Origin: JABGPL01 sp964387885
GTDB taxonomy: Bacteria > Electryoneota > AABM5-125-24 > Hatepunaeales > Hatepunaeaceae
Reading direction: 5' to 3'
Assembly (NCBI GenBank): GCA_964387885.1
Contig: CAYLYZ010000006.1
Coordinates: forward strand, 1 to 64,000
DNA: 64,000 nt
Below the pieces are notes generated by a model that saw only the letters and a program-made list of their open reading frames with translations, was not told where the DNA came from and made no database searches. The position numbers and the translations under genes were made by a program. Below, one piece after another: positions 36,490 to 45,090 of this stretch (positions are counted from its first letter, which is position 1; every line of letters starts with the position of its first letter).

Positions 36490-38430
36490 CTATCGAACCA
36501 ACATCAATTTCCCAATCCTCTCCTCCCCACCGGCATTCAACCTGACAAAATACATTCCACAGGAGGTATCACCTGCATCCCAGGTAGTTGTATACTTCCC
36601 GGCTGTCAGTGATGAGTTCACCAGTTTTGCAATTTCTTGTCCGTTGAGGTCTAATATGTACAAGGATACGTTACCAGGATTTCTTAAGGTGAATGTGATT
36701 TCTGTTGTGTTGTTAAATGGATTCGGATAGGGCTTTTCGAGCTGGAAACGGTAGGGCTCTGAGAACGTATTTCCTGCCATTTCAGGTTCAATAATCCGGA
36801 CATGCCACGAGCGTGACTCTTCAACCTCCTGGGCTGTTACCCGAACCGTCACATTGGTGTCCATTACATCCGAAAAGTGGATAGTGACAGCGTCTACTTC
36901 ACCAATTATTTGATCGTTAAGCTGCCATAAAAAAGTGACGAGAGTGTCTTCTACCATGCCGTGTTCAACCTGGAAACGGACATCAGCATCAAGATCGACT
37001 GTCAACATCGTATCTTCGGGTGACCAGTTAGTAATAAGCGGAACGACCATGATCTGCCAACCGGTAGAAACAGTCCAGTGTCCGTCTGAAGCGAATACAT
37101 CTAAAGCTAAAGTGTCATATTCCGGGAATTCAAGGATAACCTGATTCAAATCGCTGATTGTATCACCTTCGAAAAACCAGCGATAACTAAAATCCTGGAG
37201 TTCAGGATCAATGGCTACAATAGAAAACTCCTGAATCCCACCTGCAGGGATGCGGAAAAGAGAATCTGATGGAATTTTTGTAATTATTTCCGGTGGTAAA
37301 TCTGCCGGGCTGAGTTTTACGAACCAGCCTTCCTGTGCATCTCTATTATTAATAAACGCGTTTCCTGCCATCGTAATCCCTGAGTCATCATCTAATAAAA
37401 CCGAATCGAACACGTTATATCCAATTTCACCGCAAATCAATCCTCTTTCCCAATTAAGATTGCCGACTTCATTAATACAAACCACGTAACCCAGCCGATT
37501 AGCTTCAAGAGTAGTGTATCCTACCGCCGTTAGTCCCCCATCCGGCATCAGGGAGATGTCATTCAGACAAGTATAACTGCTCCTGTCGTCTCCACGTTCA
37601 AACGTCTGCGACCACAAAAACTCGCCATTCTCATCTGTTCTGACTAGAAGACCATTGAAAAAAGAACGTAGACGCCCCGCCTTTCCCGACAGCGCAAATC
37701 CGTTATCAGCTGTTCTGACAAGTGAATAAGCCATTTCATACAAATCAGAACCATACGGTTGATCCCATTGCAGTTCTCCTTCTTCATTTACTCTGACCAG
37801 CCAAAAATCAAAGTTTCCCTCGCCAAAGCTTCTTGTGTATCCCGCCAGAGCGTAACCATTTTCAACTATTACAATATCCCAGAAACATTCGCTATCCTCA
37901 CCGCCATAAGTTTGTTCCCAGATGACATCGCCATCGCCCTCAATTTTGACAATATAAGCCTGCTTGTTTTCACCAATCGTAGCTGATCCGGCGAGGATGA
38001 ACCTGTCATTGCTCAATCCCAGAACGGTATTGCAGGCATCTTGAGGAAAATTACCGTATTCTCGACTCCAGATCTCATTTCCCTCAGCATCCACACGGAC
38101 TGCTCTGAATCCACTGTTAAATTGCATCAAATGTCCACCCAGAAGGTAACCCCCATCTTCTGTTTGGACGAGATCATAAGCCCTACTGTTTTCTCCCTGG
38201 TCATATTCACAAAAAATTAAGACTTGCCCTTCTTCGTCCGTAACTAACAACCAGAAATGAAAGTTTTGATGTCCGGTAAAGGCCCAACCACCCTGTTCGG
38301 TTCGGATATGTGACGAGAATTCATCAGCCCCATTTTCCCCGTACAATCTTTCCCACTCTATGTCGGGTTGGGCATGGATTGACCTGGTGATTAAAAACAA
38401 AATGGTTGATGCTATTGTTATTCTAAACAT
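36490..38430 (-). CDS. T9SS cargo: repeat propeller-like and Ig-like surface protein
   Basis: I start at the ATG at 38430, which follows GGGGAAAAAT and begins a proper signal peptide ('MFRITIASTILFLITRSIHAQ'). The in-frame extension to 38571 runs through a REP hairpin. The 646-residue product has the same plan as the 21091 protein: about 350 residues of 'LVQTEDGGYLLGGHLMQFNSGFRAVRVDAEGNEIW' repeats that probably form a propeller, Ig-like segments, and a type IX sorting domain ('EKPYPNPFNNTTEITFTLR ... SCGMYFVRLNAGGEERIGKLMLVR'). A REP unit lies 17 bases upstream of the start, probably inside its 5' leader. Confidence 0.82.
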   Translation of the reverse strand: MFRITIASTILFLITRSIHAQPDIEWERLYGENGADEFSSHIRTEQGGWAFTGHQNFHFWLLVTDEEGQVLIFCEYDQGENSRAYDLVQTEDGGYLLGGHLMQFNSGFRAVRVDAEGNEIWSREYGNFPQDACNTVLGLSNDRFILAGSATIGENKQAYIVKIEGDGDVIWEQTYGGEDSECFWDIVIVENGYALAGYTRSFGEGNFDFWLVRVNEEGELQWDQPYGSDLYEMAYSLVRTADNGFALSGKAGRLRSFFNGLLVRTDENGEFLWSQTFERGDDRSSYTCLNDISLMPDGGLTAVGYTTLEANRLGYVVCINEVGNLNWERGLICGEIGYNVFDSVLLDDDSGITMAGNAFINNRDAQEGWFVKLSPADLPPEIITKIPSDSLFRIPAGGIQEFSIVAIDPELQDFSYRWFFEGDTISDLNQVILEFPEYDTLALDVFASDGHWTVSTGWQIMVVPLITNWSPEDTMLTVDLDADVRFQVEHGMVEDTLVTFLWQLNDQIIGEVDAVTIHFSDVMDTNVTVRVTAQEVEESRSWHVRIIEPEMAGNTFSEPYRFQLEKPYPNPFNNTTEITFTLRNPGNVSLYILDLNGQEIAKLVNSSLTAGKYTTTWDAGDTSCGMYFVRLNAGGEERIGKLMLVR

Positions 38431-38446
38431 ATTTTTCCCCGTATTT

Positions 38447-38573
38447 GTGTGGCCCTGGCTACTTGTTGCCAGGATTTCTTTATGGACAGAAAATGGTCTA
38501 ATAAGTTCTCGATTCAAAGCAAATGAATTCCGTTTCGTAAGGAAACTTGGGCAACAAGTAGCCCAAGCCACAC
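38447..38573. repeat. Inverted pair of RAYT-type REP units beside the transposase
   Basis: Left unit 38447-38480 (GTGTGG, stem CCCTGG/CCAGGA, loop CTACTTGTTG). Right unit 38541-38573 is inverted (stem CTTGGG/CCCAAG, ending CCACAC). The spacer is 60 bases. The right unit ends 12 bases from the RAYT stop codon. Confidence 0.85.
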
Positions 38574-38584
38574 GGTTGTGGTTT

Positions 38585-39118
38585 TTAATATATTTCTATG
38601 TTATCCATTCTTAGTGGTTCACAGATGTTCTGAATCCAGAATCTTGCACTTGACCATTGCCACTCAACAGGCTCCTTAACAAGCCCCTTTCTAACAGGAT
38701 TCATGTGAATGTAATCGATTTTGCTTTTTAGTATCCTGGCATTGATTATGTTGAAATCATAACCTCCACCAACTTGCCAAAATCTCCTGACTTTTTGTCC
38801 TCTTTCAGTAATACTCCACCGCATAAATAGGTCAGGATTATTGTCTTCTATTTTGAGAAGAGCTTCATAGCTGAAAGATTTCTTTAGAGAAATGAGGATT
38901 TTGCTAATCGTATCGTCAACTGATGGTCGTATCAATAAATGAACATGCGTTGGCATAATTACAAATGCCCACAAATCAAAATTTCGTCTGATTCGAGTTT
39001 TTTTTAAATGGCTTACAAATAGATCGCAAAGATCTTTATTAGCCAATAGCCTATATCTCTTATAGCATGAGAATGTTAGGTAATGGGCGTAATTAAGTTC
39101 TTCAAATCTTTTTTGCAT
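38585..39118 (-). CDS. REP-associated tyrosine transposase (RAYT, Y1/TnpA-REP family)
   Basis: A single-strand-specific HUH nuclease of the Y1 transposase superfamily, thought to act on REP palindromes. The 177-residue protein has the HUH metal site 'MPTHVHLL' (His 58, His 60) and the catalytic tyrosine in 'IDYIHMNPVRKGLV' (Tyr 136), followed by 'EWQWSSARFW', all typical of RAYTs. The usual IS200 ends and tnpB are absent. Inverted REP units lie on both sides (38541-38573 and 39156-39189), the normal context of RAYT genes. The same palindrome recurs at 29.7, 32.1-32.5, 41.0 and 49.9 kb, so this enzyme is the probable source of that family. Confidence 0.92.
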   Translation of the reverse strand: MQKRFEELNYAHYLTFSCYKRYRLLANKDLCDLFVSHLKKTRIRRNFDLWAFVIMPTHVHLLIRPSVDDTISKILISLKKSFSYEALLKIEDNNPDLFMRWSITERGQKVRRFWQVGGGYDFNIINARILKSKIDYIHMNPVRKGLVKEPVEWQWSSARFWIQNICEPLRMDNIEIY

Positions 39119-39155
39119 TATGAAGATGTGATTCTTTATTAAACTTCGAAAACCA

Positions 39156-39189
39156 GTGTGGCCCTGGCTACTTGTTGCCAGGGTTTCTT
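39156..39189 (+). repeat. RAYT-type REP unit
   Basis: GTGTGG, stem CCCTGG/CCAGGG, loop CTACTTGTTG, then TTTCTTTAC. It is the upstream flank of the RAYT gene and the left edge of the 39156-41018 segment. Confidence 0.88.
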
Positions 39190-39240
39190 TACTTGACTCA
39201 ATTAGCTGACAGTACTTACCTGGAAATTATTTAACCTGAC

Positions 39241-39528
39241 TTATACTCCCATGGCGTTTTTAGCTGCAAACCGAATTGACTCTTGAATAACAGATTTCCC
39301 AATCTCTTTGACCATCGAGCTCTTGCGAAGTGATTCAAGCATTTCTCTGAATTTTGTTTTCTCGACATCTTTCACTTCATTTGAAATCCCAACCTTCTCG
39401 ATCATCTCCTTTAGGAGTGCATCCATATCGATGTTGATGTTATTTATAACGTTGATCACAATTTCTGGTGAAACTGGTGGTTTATAAAATTTGAGATCGC
39501 TGAGCAAAGTCTTCGCAAGGGTGTACAC
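39241..39528 (-). CDS. Unknown protein, C-terminal half of a possibly split gene
   Basis: I do not recognise this 95-residue product. It opens at a GTG without a ribosome site and lies inside the end of the frame at 39456-39932 by 73 bases, in another reading frame. It is helical ('IDMDALLKEMIEKVGISNEVKDVEKTKF') and ends with the 'KEIGKSVIQESIRFAAKNAMG' segment that also survives as a fragment at 32203. The lack of a start signal suggests it is the true C-terminus of the upstream frame, separated by a frameshift. A programmed frameshift or two overlapping genes are alternatives. Confidence 0.45.
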   Translation of the reverse strand: MYTLAKTLLSDLKFYKPPVSPEIVINVINNINIDMDALLKEMIEKVGISNEVKDVEKTKFREMLESLRKSSMVKEIGKSVIQESIRFAAKNAMGV

Positions 39529-39932
39529 TCGGTTTGAGTTTGGGATAATCGATTACTGATTGAACTTAGTACATTTGAATCATGATTACCCTTACTAGCC
39601 ATTGAAGCTTCAAATCCTCTTTTGGTCTCTCTAAGGTATCCCTCTAACAATGATGAAATTGATTCATCAATTGCTTTTAGTTCCGTATTTGTATATCGTA
39701 TTTGGCGCAGTTCCTGATGTTGTTTTGCAACAATGAATAGTTTTTCAATCATTTCGCGCATATTTTCCGCAATTGCATCACGGTTTGCTTGCAACGCAAT
39801 ACCAGATTGTAATAAATCTCGACTTGCATGGTCGATATTACGTATTCCGCGTTCTTTGTTCCATTTACGTTTTAAATCTTGTAATTTCTGTTGGAATTTG
39901 GTTGAAAGTTGTTGGTCCATTGTAAGTCTCAT
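39456..39932 (-). CDS. Unknown coiled-coil protein, N-terminal half of a possibly split gene
   Basis: A 158-residue frame with no recognisable domain. Residues 1-120 are charged and helical ('MDQQLSTKFQQKLQDLKRKWNKERG ... ELKAIDESISSLLEGYLRETKRGF'). The last 25 residues change character ('CTPLRRLCSAISNFINHQFHQKL') exactly where the 39241-39528 frame takes over. That suggests the natural product continues in the other frame, giving about 230 residues. It is AT-rich compared with the housekeeping genes and lies in the accessory zone between REP units. Confidence 0.5.
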   Translation of the reverse strand: MRLTMDQQLSTKFQQKLQDLKRKWNKERGIRNIDHASRDLLQSGIALQANRDAIAENMREMIEKLFIVAKQHQELRQIRYTNTELKAIDESISSLLEGYLRETKRGFEASMASKGNHDSNVLSSISNRLSQTQTECTPLRRLCSAISNFINHQFHQKL

Positions 39933-40003
39933 TGATATTTTAAAGGTGTATATATTGTTTTGCTTTCCTCAATCACACTCAGTTGTAAAATAAATTAAAA
40001 AAA

Positions 40004-40915
40004 TCATGTTTCCTTCATTAAAGAATTAAATGTAAACTTCATAACAATCAACTCGAGAATAGCCTCTCCAATTGGCTTGCCCAAATCAGCAAATCCTGTC
40101 ACTAATGTTTTAAATGCCCCATCAAGAGCTTTTGTCATCTTCAACCAATCATCACTAAATGGTTGATCTTGTAAATTGAAGAGAGTAATTATTCTCATGG
40201 TCATCCAGCCGATGAAAGCAGAGTTGTTCATGTATTGAGAAAGTTGTTCTTCATCGGGTTCAGGAAAGAGTGGGAGCTGTTTTTGGATAGCAGATTTGAA
40301 GTTTAAACCAATATGTAAGTTTAGGGGATGGACTGTCTTGTGCATGATTCTTAGGAACTTCTCTAAGCTCTCGATTGAGCTTTGCCTCAATTCACTTTTA
40401 TCTCCAACGACAAGTCTGTTAGCTTCTCTTTCGAGCGATACAAAACCAGAGTGGATGATTTTTGATCTCTTTTCCTCTTCTGATTGACCTAAAACCGAAC
40501 AAATTTTCTCCACTTGCTCTCGGAAGCAGAAATTCGAGGTTTGATCTGCGGCAATGACTATTACAGTTTGGTAAACCGCTCTAAGCATTGAGATTGCATC
40601 TAAATAATGACCAGTAAGAAAAACTTCCCAGCTTTGCCTAAATCTTCCAAAACAAGGACCAAGTACAGATAAGTAGAGAAGGAGATGTTTGTCCTCTGAT
40701 GCTGGCCGCAAAACCTGGAATCCTGTCAAAGTCTGAAACCAATATTCTATAAATGCGTGAATAGTCTGGTCGTATCCCATGTATTTTTCCGTGATTCGCT
40801 TTTGATTTGCTCTATCAATTTCCTGCATTGACAGTATTGACCTTCCAATCACATTTTCTTCATCTGAGAATGCTTCTGACAACCTCTTTTGCCATATAAA
40901 TTTATCGTCGGTCAT
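40004..40915 (-). CDS. Unknown helical protein of the accessory zone
   Basis: A 303-residue, mostly alpha-helical protein that I cannot assign to a family with confidence. A central stretch ('LLLYLSVLGPCFGRFRQSWEVFLTGHYLDAISMLRAVYQTVIVIA', about 79-125) loosely resembles the DUF5677/AbiV-type helical bundles. These have a buried Arg/His in 'R..WE.FL.GHY..A...LR', but this is only a visual likeness. No signal peptide is present, so it is probably cytoplasmic. It lies 71 bases upstream of the 39456 gene on the same strand, and both sit inside the REP-bounded segment. Confidence 0.6.
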   Translation of the reverse strand: MTDDKFIWQKRLSEAFSDEENVIGRSILSMQEIDRANQKRITEKYMGYDQTIHAFIEYWFQTLTGFQVLRPASEDKHLLLYLSVLGPCFGRFRQSWEVFLTGHYLDAISMLRAVYQTVIVIAADQTSNFCFREQVEKICSVLGQSEEEKRSKIIHSGFVSLEREANRLVVGDKSELRQSSIESLEKFLRIMHKTVHPLNLHIGLNFKSAIQKQLPLFPEPDEEQLSQYMNNSAFIGWMTMRIITLFNLQDQPFSDDWLKMTKALDGAFKTLVTGFADLGKPIGEAILELIVMKFTFNSLMKET

Positions 40916-40986
40916 AAGTTATTCCAGTTATTTATATTTGTGCTTTCATTGAACCTATCGTTAGAAAGGTGAAAGTGATTCATAAA

Positions 40987-41018
40987 GAAACTTGGGCAAC
41001 AAGTAGCCCAAGCCACAC
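40987..41018 (-). repeat. RAYT-type REP unit, inverted
   Basis: Stem CTTGGG/CCCAAG, loop CTACTTGTTG on the minus strand, ending CCACAC on the plus strand, preceded by TTCATAAAGAAA. It is the right partner of the unit at 39156. Confidence 0.85.
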
Positions 41019-41097
41019 GGCTTAGTATAACTCAGGTAAAACCTACTCTTACCAAACCATCATTAACTTTCTACGATTATTCCGGATAAATAGTTTT

Positions 41098-41143
41098 GAG
41101 TACAGGCTTCAGGCTGAGAAATGGCAGGCTAAAGCCTGTACTC
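41098..41143. repeat. Inverted repeat of the GTACAGGCTT type
   Basis: GAGTACAGGCTT is answered by AAGCCTGTACTC across 22 bases that themselves contain CAGGCTGAG and CAGGCTAAA. It is another stem-variable intergenic palindrome and occurs once here. Confidence 0.6.
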
Positions 41144-41164
41144 TGAACTTTATGCGTATACCTT

Positions 41165-44100
41165 CTACCGTACTAACATCAACTTCCCAATTCTCTCTTG
41201 CCCACCAGCACTCAACCTTACAAGATACATACCACTGGACATATCACCAGCATCCCATGTGGTCGTGTGGAGTCCGGCTGATAAGTTGGAGTTTACTAAT
41301 TTTGAAATTTCACGACCATTGAGGTCAAAGATGCTTAAACTAACTTTACCCGGGTCTCTGAGATGGAAGGTGATTTCAGTTACACTGTTGAACGGATTCG
41401 GATATGCTTGATCTAACCTGAATTCGTCCGGTGCTGTAGTGGGCAATTGTAGTTCAATCACGGCGAATCCGTCAGTTTCGTAAGTAGCATCGCCGTGAAT
41501 CCACTCGAGATCCGCAATCGTCTCTCTGCTTTCAGTGAATACTCTGATTTCCAACTTGTCTCCCAGGGTAGCTCCGTCAATTTCCTCTGTTGTAAGATCG
41601 TCACCCCAAACCGCTAAACCGCATGCACCGTCATTGATGAATCCGGAACCTGCAAGTTCACCTGATGAATAAACACCGATTTCTGCCTGCGCTTTTACAG
41701 AAAAAAGAATCAGCAAACTCATATTCTCACCGGTGTTCGCATGAACAGGCAGGAGTCGACTGTCTGTTTTCTTTGCAGGATTCTTCTTGTCAAATGCGAA
41801 TTGACCTTCTTGTACTGTGTAGATTAAATCTGCTTCACCATCCATCTTGACGAGATAACCACTGCCTTCCCGCATGTCGCCCATGTTGCTGAAACCAAAT
41901 GCTACGGAATAGAATCGTCCAGCACCGTCTTTTGCCATAATGAGCTGCTCTTCAATTCCCGATAGCGCTACAATAGCATCGACCGGTTCGCGCGGATAAT
42001 AAGCAATCATCTGCCATCCATCTGACAGCGGGATTGGTGTGTCAGCAGGGATAGACATCCCTTCAAATGTGAGTTCTGCATCCTCATCCAGTTTCATCAA
42101 ATAACCTTCAGCAGCGTTCCACCGGGGGATGTTGTTGAAACCGAATGCAGGGCTGTAAAAACGTCCCTGACCGTCTTTTAAAAGAAGCAGCAGGTCTTCC
42201 TCAACAAGCGGTACCATCAATTCGACCACATCTTCCGGCTCTGGTTGAAGGTTCACCGACACCATATTCCAACCGAGATTGAGTGCCAGAGTTCGCTCAG
42301 CGGCTGCAGGGCCATCTCCTATCGTCAGGATTACCGGGATCACTAATTCTCCACCTCTACCATCATGCGTGAAGTTTAAAAATCCCCTGTAAACTTCCGG
42401 TGTCAATGCGGCTGAGCTGAGGGTTAATGTAAACGGTAAAGCTTCGTCGGCTTCGATTGTACCTTCTGTCGGTTCAAGTATGAACCAGTCGCGGCGCGTA
42501 GCGAGCTGCCATATATCAACTCTATCTCCACCATCGCCTCCTGAAGTATTGTTTAATGCCATCATAACCCAGCTGTAAACATCGTATCTGTTCGTAATAA
42601 ATATACCACCAGGCCTGCCCCCCTGTTCCGGTCCGGGCTGAACGACCATCTGCATTTCAGGGTTCTCCGGGTCACATTTGAATACAGTTTGGACTTGATC
42701 GAGGTTTACATGAATATAAAGTGGTGAACCATCCGGATCATCAGGCCAATATCCAAGCCCGTAGATCCTCACACCCTGTCTATCGATTTCAGCATGCTGG
42801 TTGCCTTCGCGGTCAATTCCCAGGATATCATTGGTTGTTGCTGCAATCCAGAGCCATTCCCGGTCGGGATCCCATGCGATCGCTACAGCCGGATTGTAAG
42901 GGCTTTCAAATTGTGCTCCGACTTCCCCATCGGTGGTGAAACCAACTACGAAATCAGTATCTATTCCCCAGATTAGCTCACCATCGTAGGCGAGGTCTCG
43001 AAATCCGCGAGCGGTTTCGGTTGGTTGAGCAAAGGAGTTAACGAATTCTCCTTCGCGATTAAAAATATAAATGGCTGGATCACCGCCGTTTTGACCAGAA
43101 ACAAAATATTGTCCATCAGCATAAACAACGCCTTCCAGGCGGGGATCGTCAACATCTGCGCCAAAGTGATGATCCTCTCTCAGAACCCATGGATCAACAT
43201 CAGCACCGCCCTCGATTGAACGCTCGCTTGTAAATGAAACAGGTCCGGTGCCACCGTTATTAATGCTAAATTCAACCTCATCTTCACCTTCTAATGGTAA
43301 TTCGACTTCGATATCCTCGATGTCCGCTTCAAATTCAGACCATAACATCTGCACTTCCAATTCGACATCCTGTTCGCCCTCGATTATCTCGGCTTCCACT
43401 GTCATTGGCAGATAGTCCTCGGCAGTGAAATTGAGCTCATATACGCCTTCAGGTAGTTCATTGAATTCAAATTCACCGTTTTGCGCCGAGAAGCGGGTTA
43501 TCTTATAGGGAGACATATCGATTTGAACATCTGCCATGACATCACCGGTTCCGGCATCGGTTACAGTTCCGATAATATTTCTGTTAACTGTTTCGAGCGA
43601 CATCACAACACTCATCTCAAAAACCGGTTGATTCTCGTCATCGAGATTGAACTGAAGGATTGTATGATACACCCCCGGCTCAAGCTCACCCGGAACTATA
43701 AACGCTTCAAGTTCAGCAACATCACGTGCGGGGATTACTCCATCCTCAGGGTCAACGGTCAACCAGTTGGGTTCATTTATTCCATCGTCAGTTATCCTGA
43801 TTATGTTTTCATTTAGACTTCCAATCCAGAGGTCCTGTCCATCATGGCCAATTCCGAAAGATCTTGTGTCAGTTGTTACCGGAAAATTCTGAACCTCGTC
43901 CCAGCTCCATTGACCTTCTTCATCTACCTGGATGTCAACCTGCCAGGCAAAGAAATTCTCGTCATTAGGATCAGGTCTCCATGATACCCAGAGGTGTCCA
44001 TCTTCGTGTTCAGGTGCCCAGTAAATTCGACCTCTGAAATCCTGGAAGTTTTCGGCGTCAAGTAGATTTTCGACCAGGCCAATCGGTTCAAATTCGTTAT

Positions 44101-44767
44101 TCATATCAAGAACTATTATATCGATACTCGGAGGAGCCTCACCGGGACGTCCGAAAATTACGCAAAACAAGTATTCTTGTTCCGGATCAACCGTGCAGGA
44201 CATTAAATACCCTCCGATATCAACATTTCCGAGGTTGTTACCTTCCATGTCATAGCGGACGATATAAATATTTTGCCAATGCGCTGCGTAAAAAACTCCA
44301 TCATAGTATCCACCGCCCAGTGCCGGAACATCGGGTTGAACTTCGTCAACGACTTCAAGTTCACCGTTCGCTTCACGATAACCAGTAAAAACTCCTTCTA
44401 CGGGTTGCCCGGTGTTCGGGTCAATGATTGTATGGGTTGCCCACATAATCTCATTTTCAAAATCGCGCGCTAATCCAAGAGTTCCGCCATGTTCTATCTC
44501 AAGTTCTGCTAATACATCTCCCGGATCATCACGGCGAGGTCCTCTTCTCATTTCATTCTGCTGACGAACACCAAAATAACGGGTTGTATACTGGACGTCT
44601 TCTTCACCATCATTCAGCAGAACAAACTCTGAGACAACTTCATCTTCAGGTTCGACATAAATCCCAAAACCAATTGGGTCGGCAGTGATGGTACATTCTG
44701 CTTCAATTGAGAAAATCAACGGCAGGATAAGAAAAAGCAGGAAAAAGCGGTTTTTAAATTTTAGCAT
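41165..44767 (-). CDS. Large T9SS cargo with a carboxypeptidase-like regulatory domain
   Basis: I start at the ATG at 44767, which follows GGAG and opens a signal peptide ('FFLLFLILPLIFSIEA'). The frame extends to 44851 without such support. The 1200-residue protein contains a beta-propeller-like region with 'LWIGSLNENIIRI' strands. A carboxypeptidase-regulatory-like domain follows ('RNIIGTVTDAGTGDVMADVQIDMSP', about 400-480), then a second propeller-like region. Repeated 'GRFYSPAFGFNNIPRWNAAEGYLMKLDEDAELTF' modules come after it (about 890-1000). A type IX sorting domain ends the protein ('DQAYPNPFNSVTEITFHLR ... MLVR'). The last 75 residues are very similar to those of the 36490 protein. 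The biological role is unknown. Confidence 0.8.
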   Translation of the reverse strand: MLKFKNRFFLLFLILPLIFSIEAECTITADPIGFGIYVEPEDEVVSEFVLLNDGEEDVQYTTRYFGVRQQNEMRRGPRRDDPGDVLAELEIEHGGTLGLARDFENEIMWATHTIIDPNTGQPVEGVFTGYREANGELEVVDEVQPDVPALGGGYYDGVFYAAHWQNIYIVRYDMEGNNLGNVDIGGYLMSCTVDPEQEYLFCVIFGRPGEAPPSIDIIVLDMNNEFEPIGLVENLLDAENFQDFRGRIYWAPEHEDGHLWVSWRPDPNDENFFAWQVDIQVDEEGQWSWDEVQNFPVTTDTRSFGIGHDGQDLWIGSLNENIIRITDDGINEPNWLTVDPEDGVIPARDVAELEAFIVPGELEPGVYHTILQFNLDDENQPVFEMSVVMSLETVNRNIIGTVTDAGTGDVMADVQIDMSPYKITRFSAQNGEFEFNELPEGVYELNFTAEDYLPMTVEAEIIEGEQDVELEVQMLWSEFEADIEDIEVELPLEGEDEVEFSINNGGTGPVSFTSERSIEGGADVDPWVLREDHHFGADVDDPRLEGVVYADGQYFVSGQNGGDPAIYIFNREGEFVNSFAQPTETARGFRDLAYDGELIWGIDTDFVVGFTTDGEVGAQFESPYNPAVAIAWDPDREWLWIAATTNDILGIDREGNQHAEIDRQGVRIYGLGYWPDDPDGSPLYIHVNLDQVQTVFKCDPENPEMQMVVQPGPEQGGRPGGIFITNRYDVYSWVMMALNNTSGGDGGDRVDIWQLATRRDWFILEPTEGTIEADEALPFTLTLSSAALTPEVYRGFLNFTHDGRGGELVIPVILTIGDGPAAAERTLALNLGWNMVSVNLQPEPEDVVELMVPLVEEDLLLLLKDGQGRFYSPAFGFNNIPRWNAAEGYLMKLDEDAELTFEGMSIPADTPIPLSDGWQMIAYYPREPVDAIVALSGIEEQLIMAKDGAGRFYSVAFGFSNMGDMREGSGYLVKMDGEADLIYTVQEGQFAFDKKNPAKKTDSRLLPVHANTGENMSLLILFSVKAQAEIGVYSSGELAGSGFINDGACGLAVWGDDLTTEEIDGATLGDKLEIRVFTESRETIADLEWIHGDATYETDGFAVIELQLPTTAPDEFRLDQAYPNPFNSVTEITFHLRDPGKVSLSIFDLNGREISKLVNSNLSAGLHTTTWDAGDMSSGMYLVRLSAGGQERIGKLMLVR

Positions 44768-45090
44768 TTTGCGCTCCAACTGTATGTTAATTTTAAAAAT
44801 CCAAATAGAAGTTCGGTCAGACCTGAGATGTGGGCAGAAAAAATACTTCATATTCAGAAATGGTAAGCAATAAAAGCTTTATTGTCAAGGTTGAACGGGC
44901 ACCTGAATTTCTTCAATCAAGTGCTTTCTTTAAGAAAATTCAAACCATCTGTATGAATAAACTGCATATCTGATGAAATTATTCAAGTTACATAATTTAC
45001 ATCAGGTGATAAACCACTGAGTTTACAGCAATCTTGACTTATTGAATAAATAAAGTTAACTTACATTATAACTTTTTTTCCGGAAATCGA
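44768..45090. other. Divergent promoter region
   Basis: AT-rich spacer between two divergent genes for exported proteins. TTGACT at 45034 is 17 bases from TAACTT, a weak promoter likeness for the rightward gene. No palindrome family member is present, which is unusual for spacers of this size here. Confidence 0.3.

Noticed and set aside
38431..38571. N-terminal extension of the 36490 protein
   Set aside because: The extra 47 codons are made of REP hairpin sequence and precede a normal signal peptide with its own ribosome site.
38585..39118. Complete IS200-type insertion sequence
   Set aside because: The protein is of the RAYT type with flanking REP units; no IS200 subterminal ends or tnpB are present.
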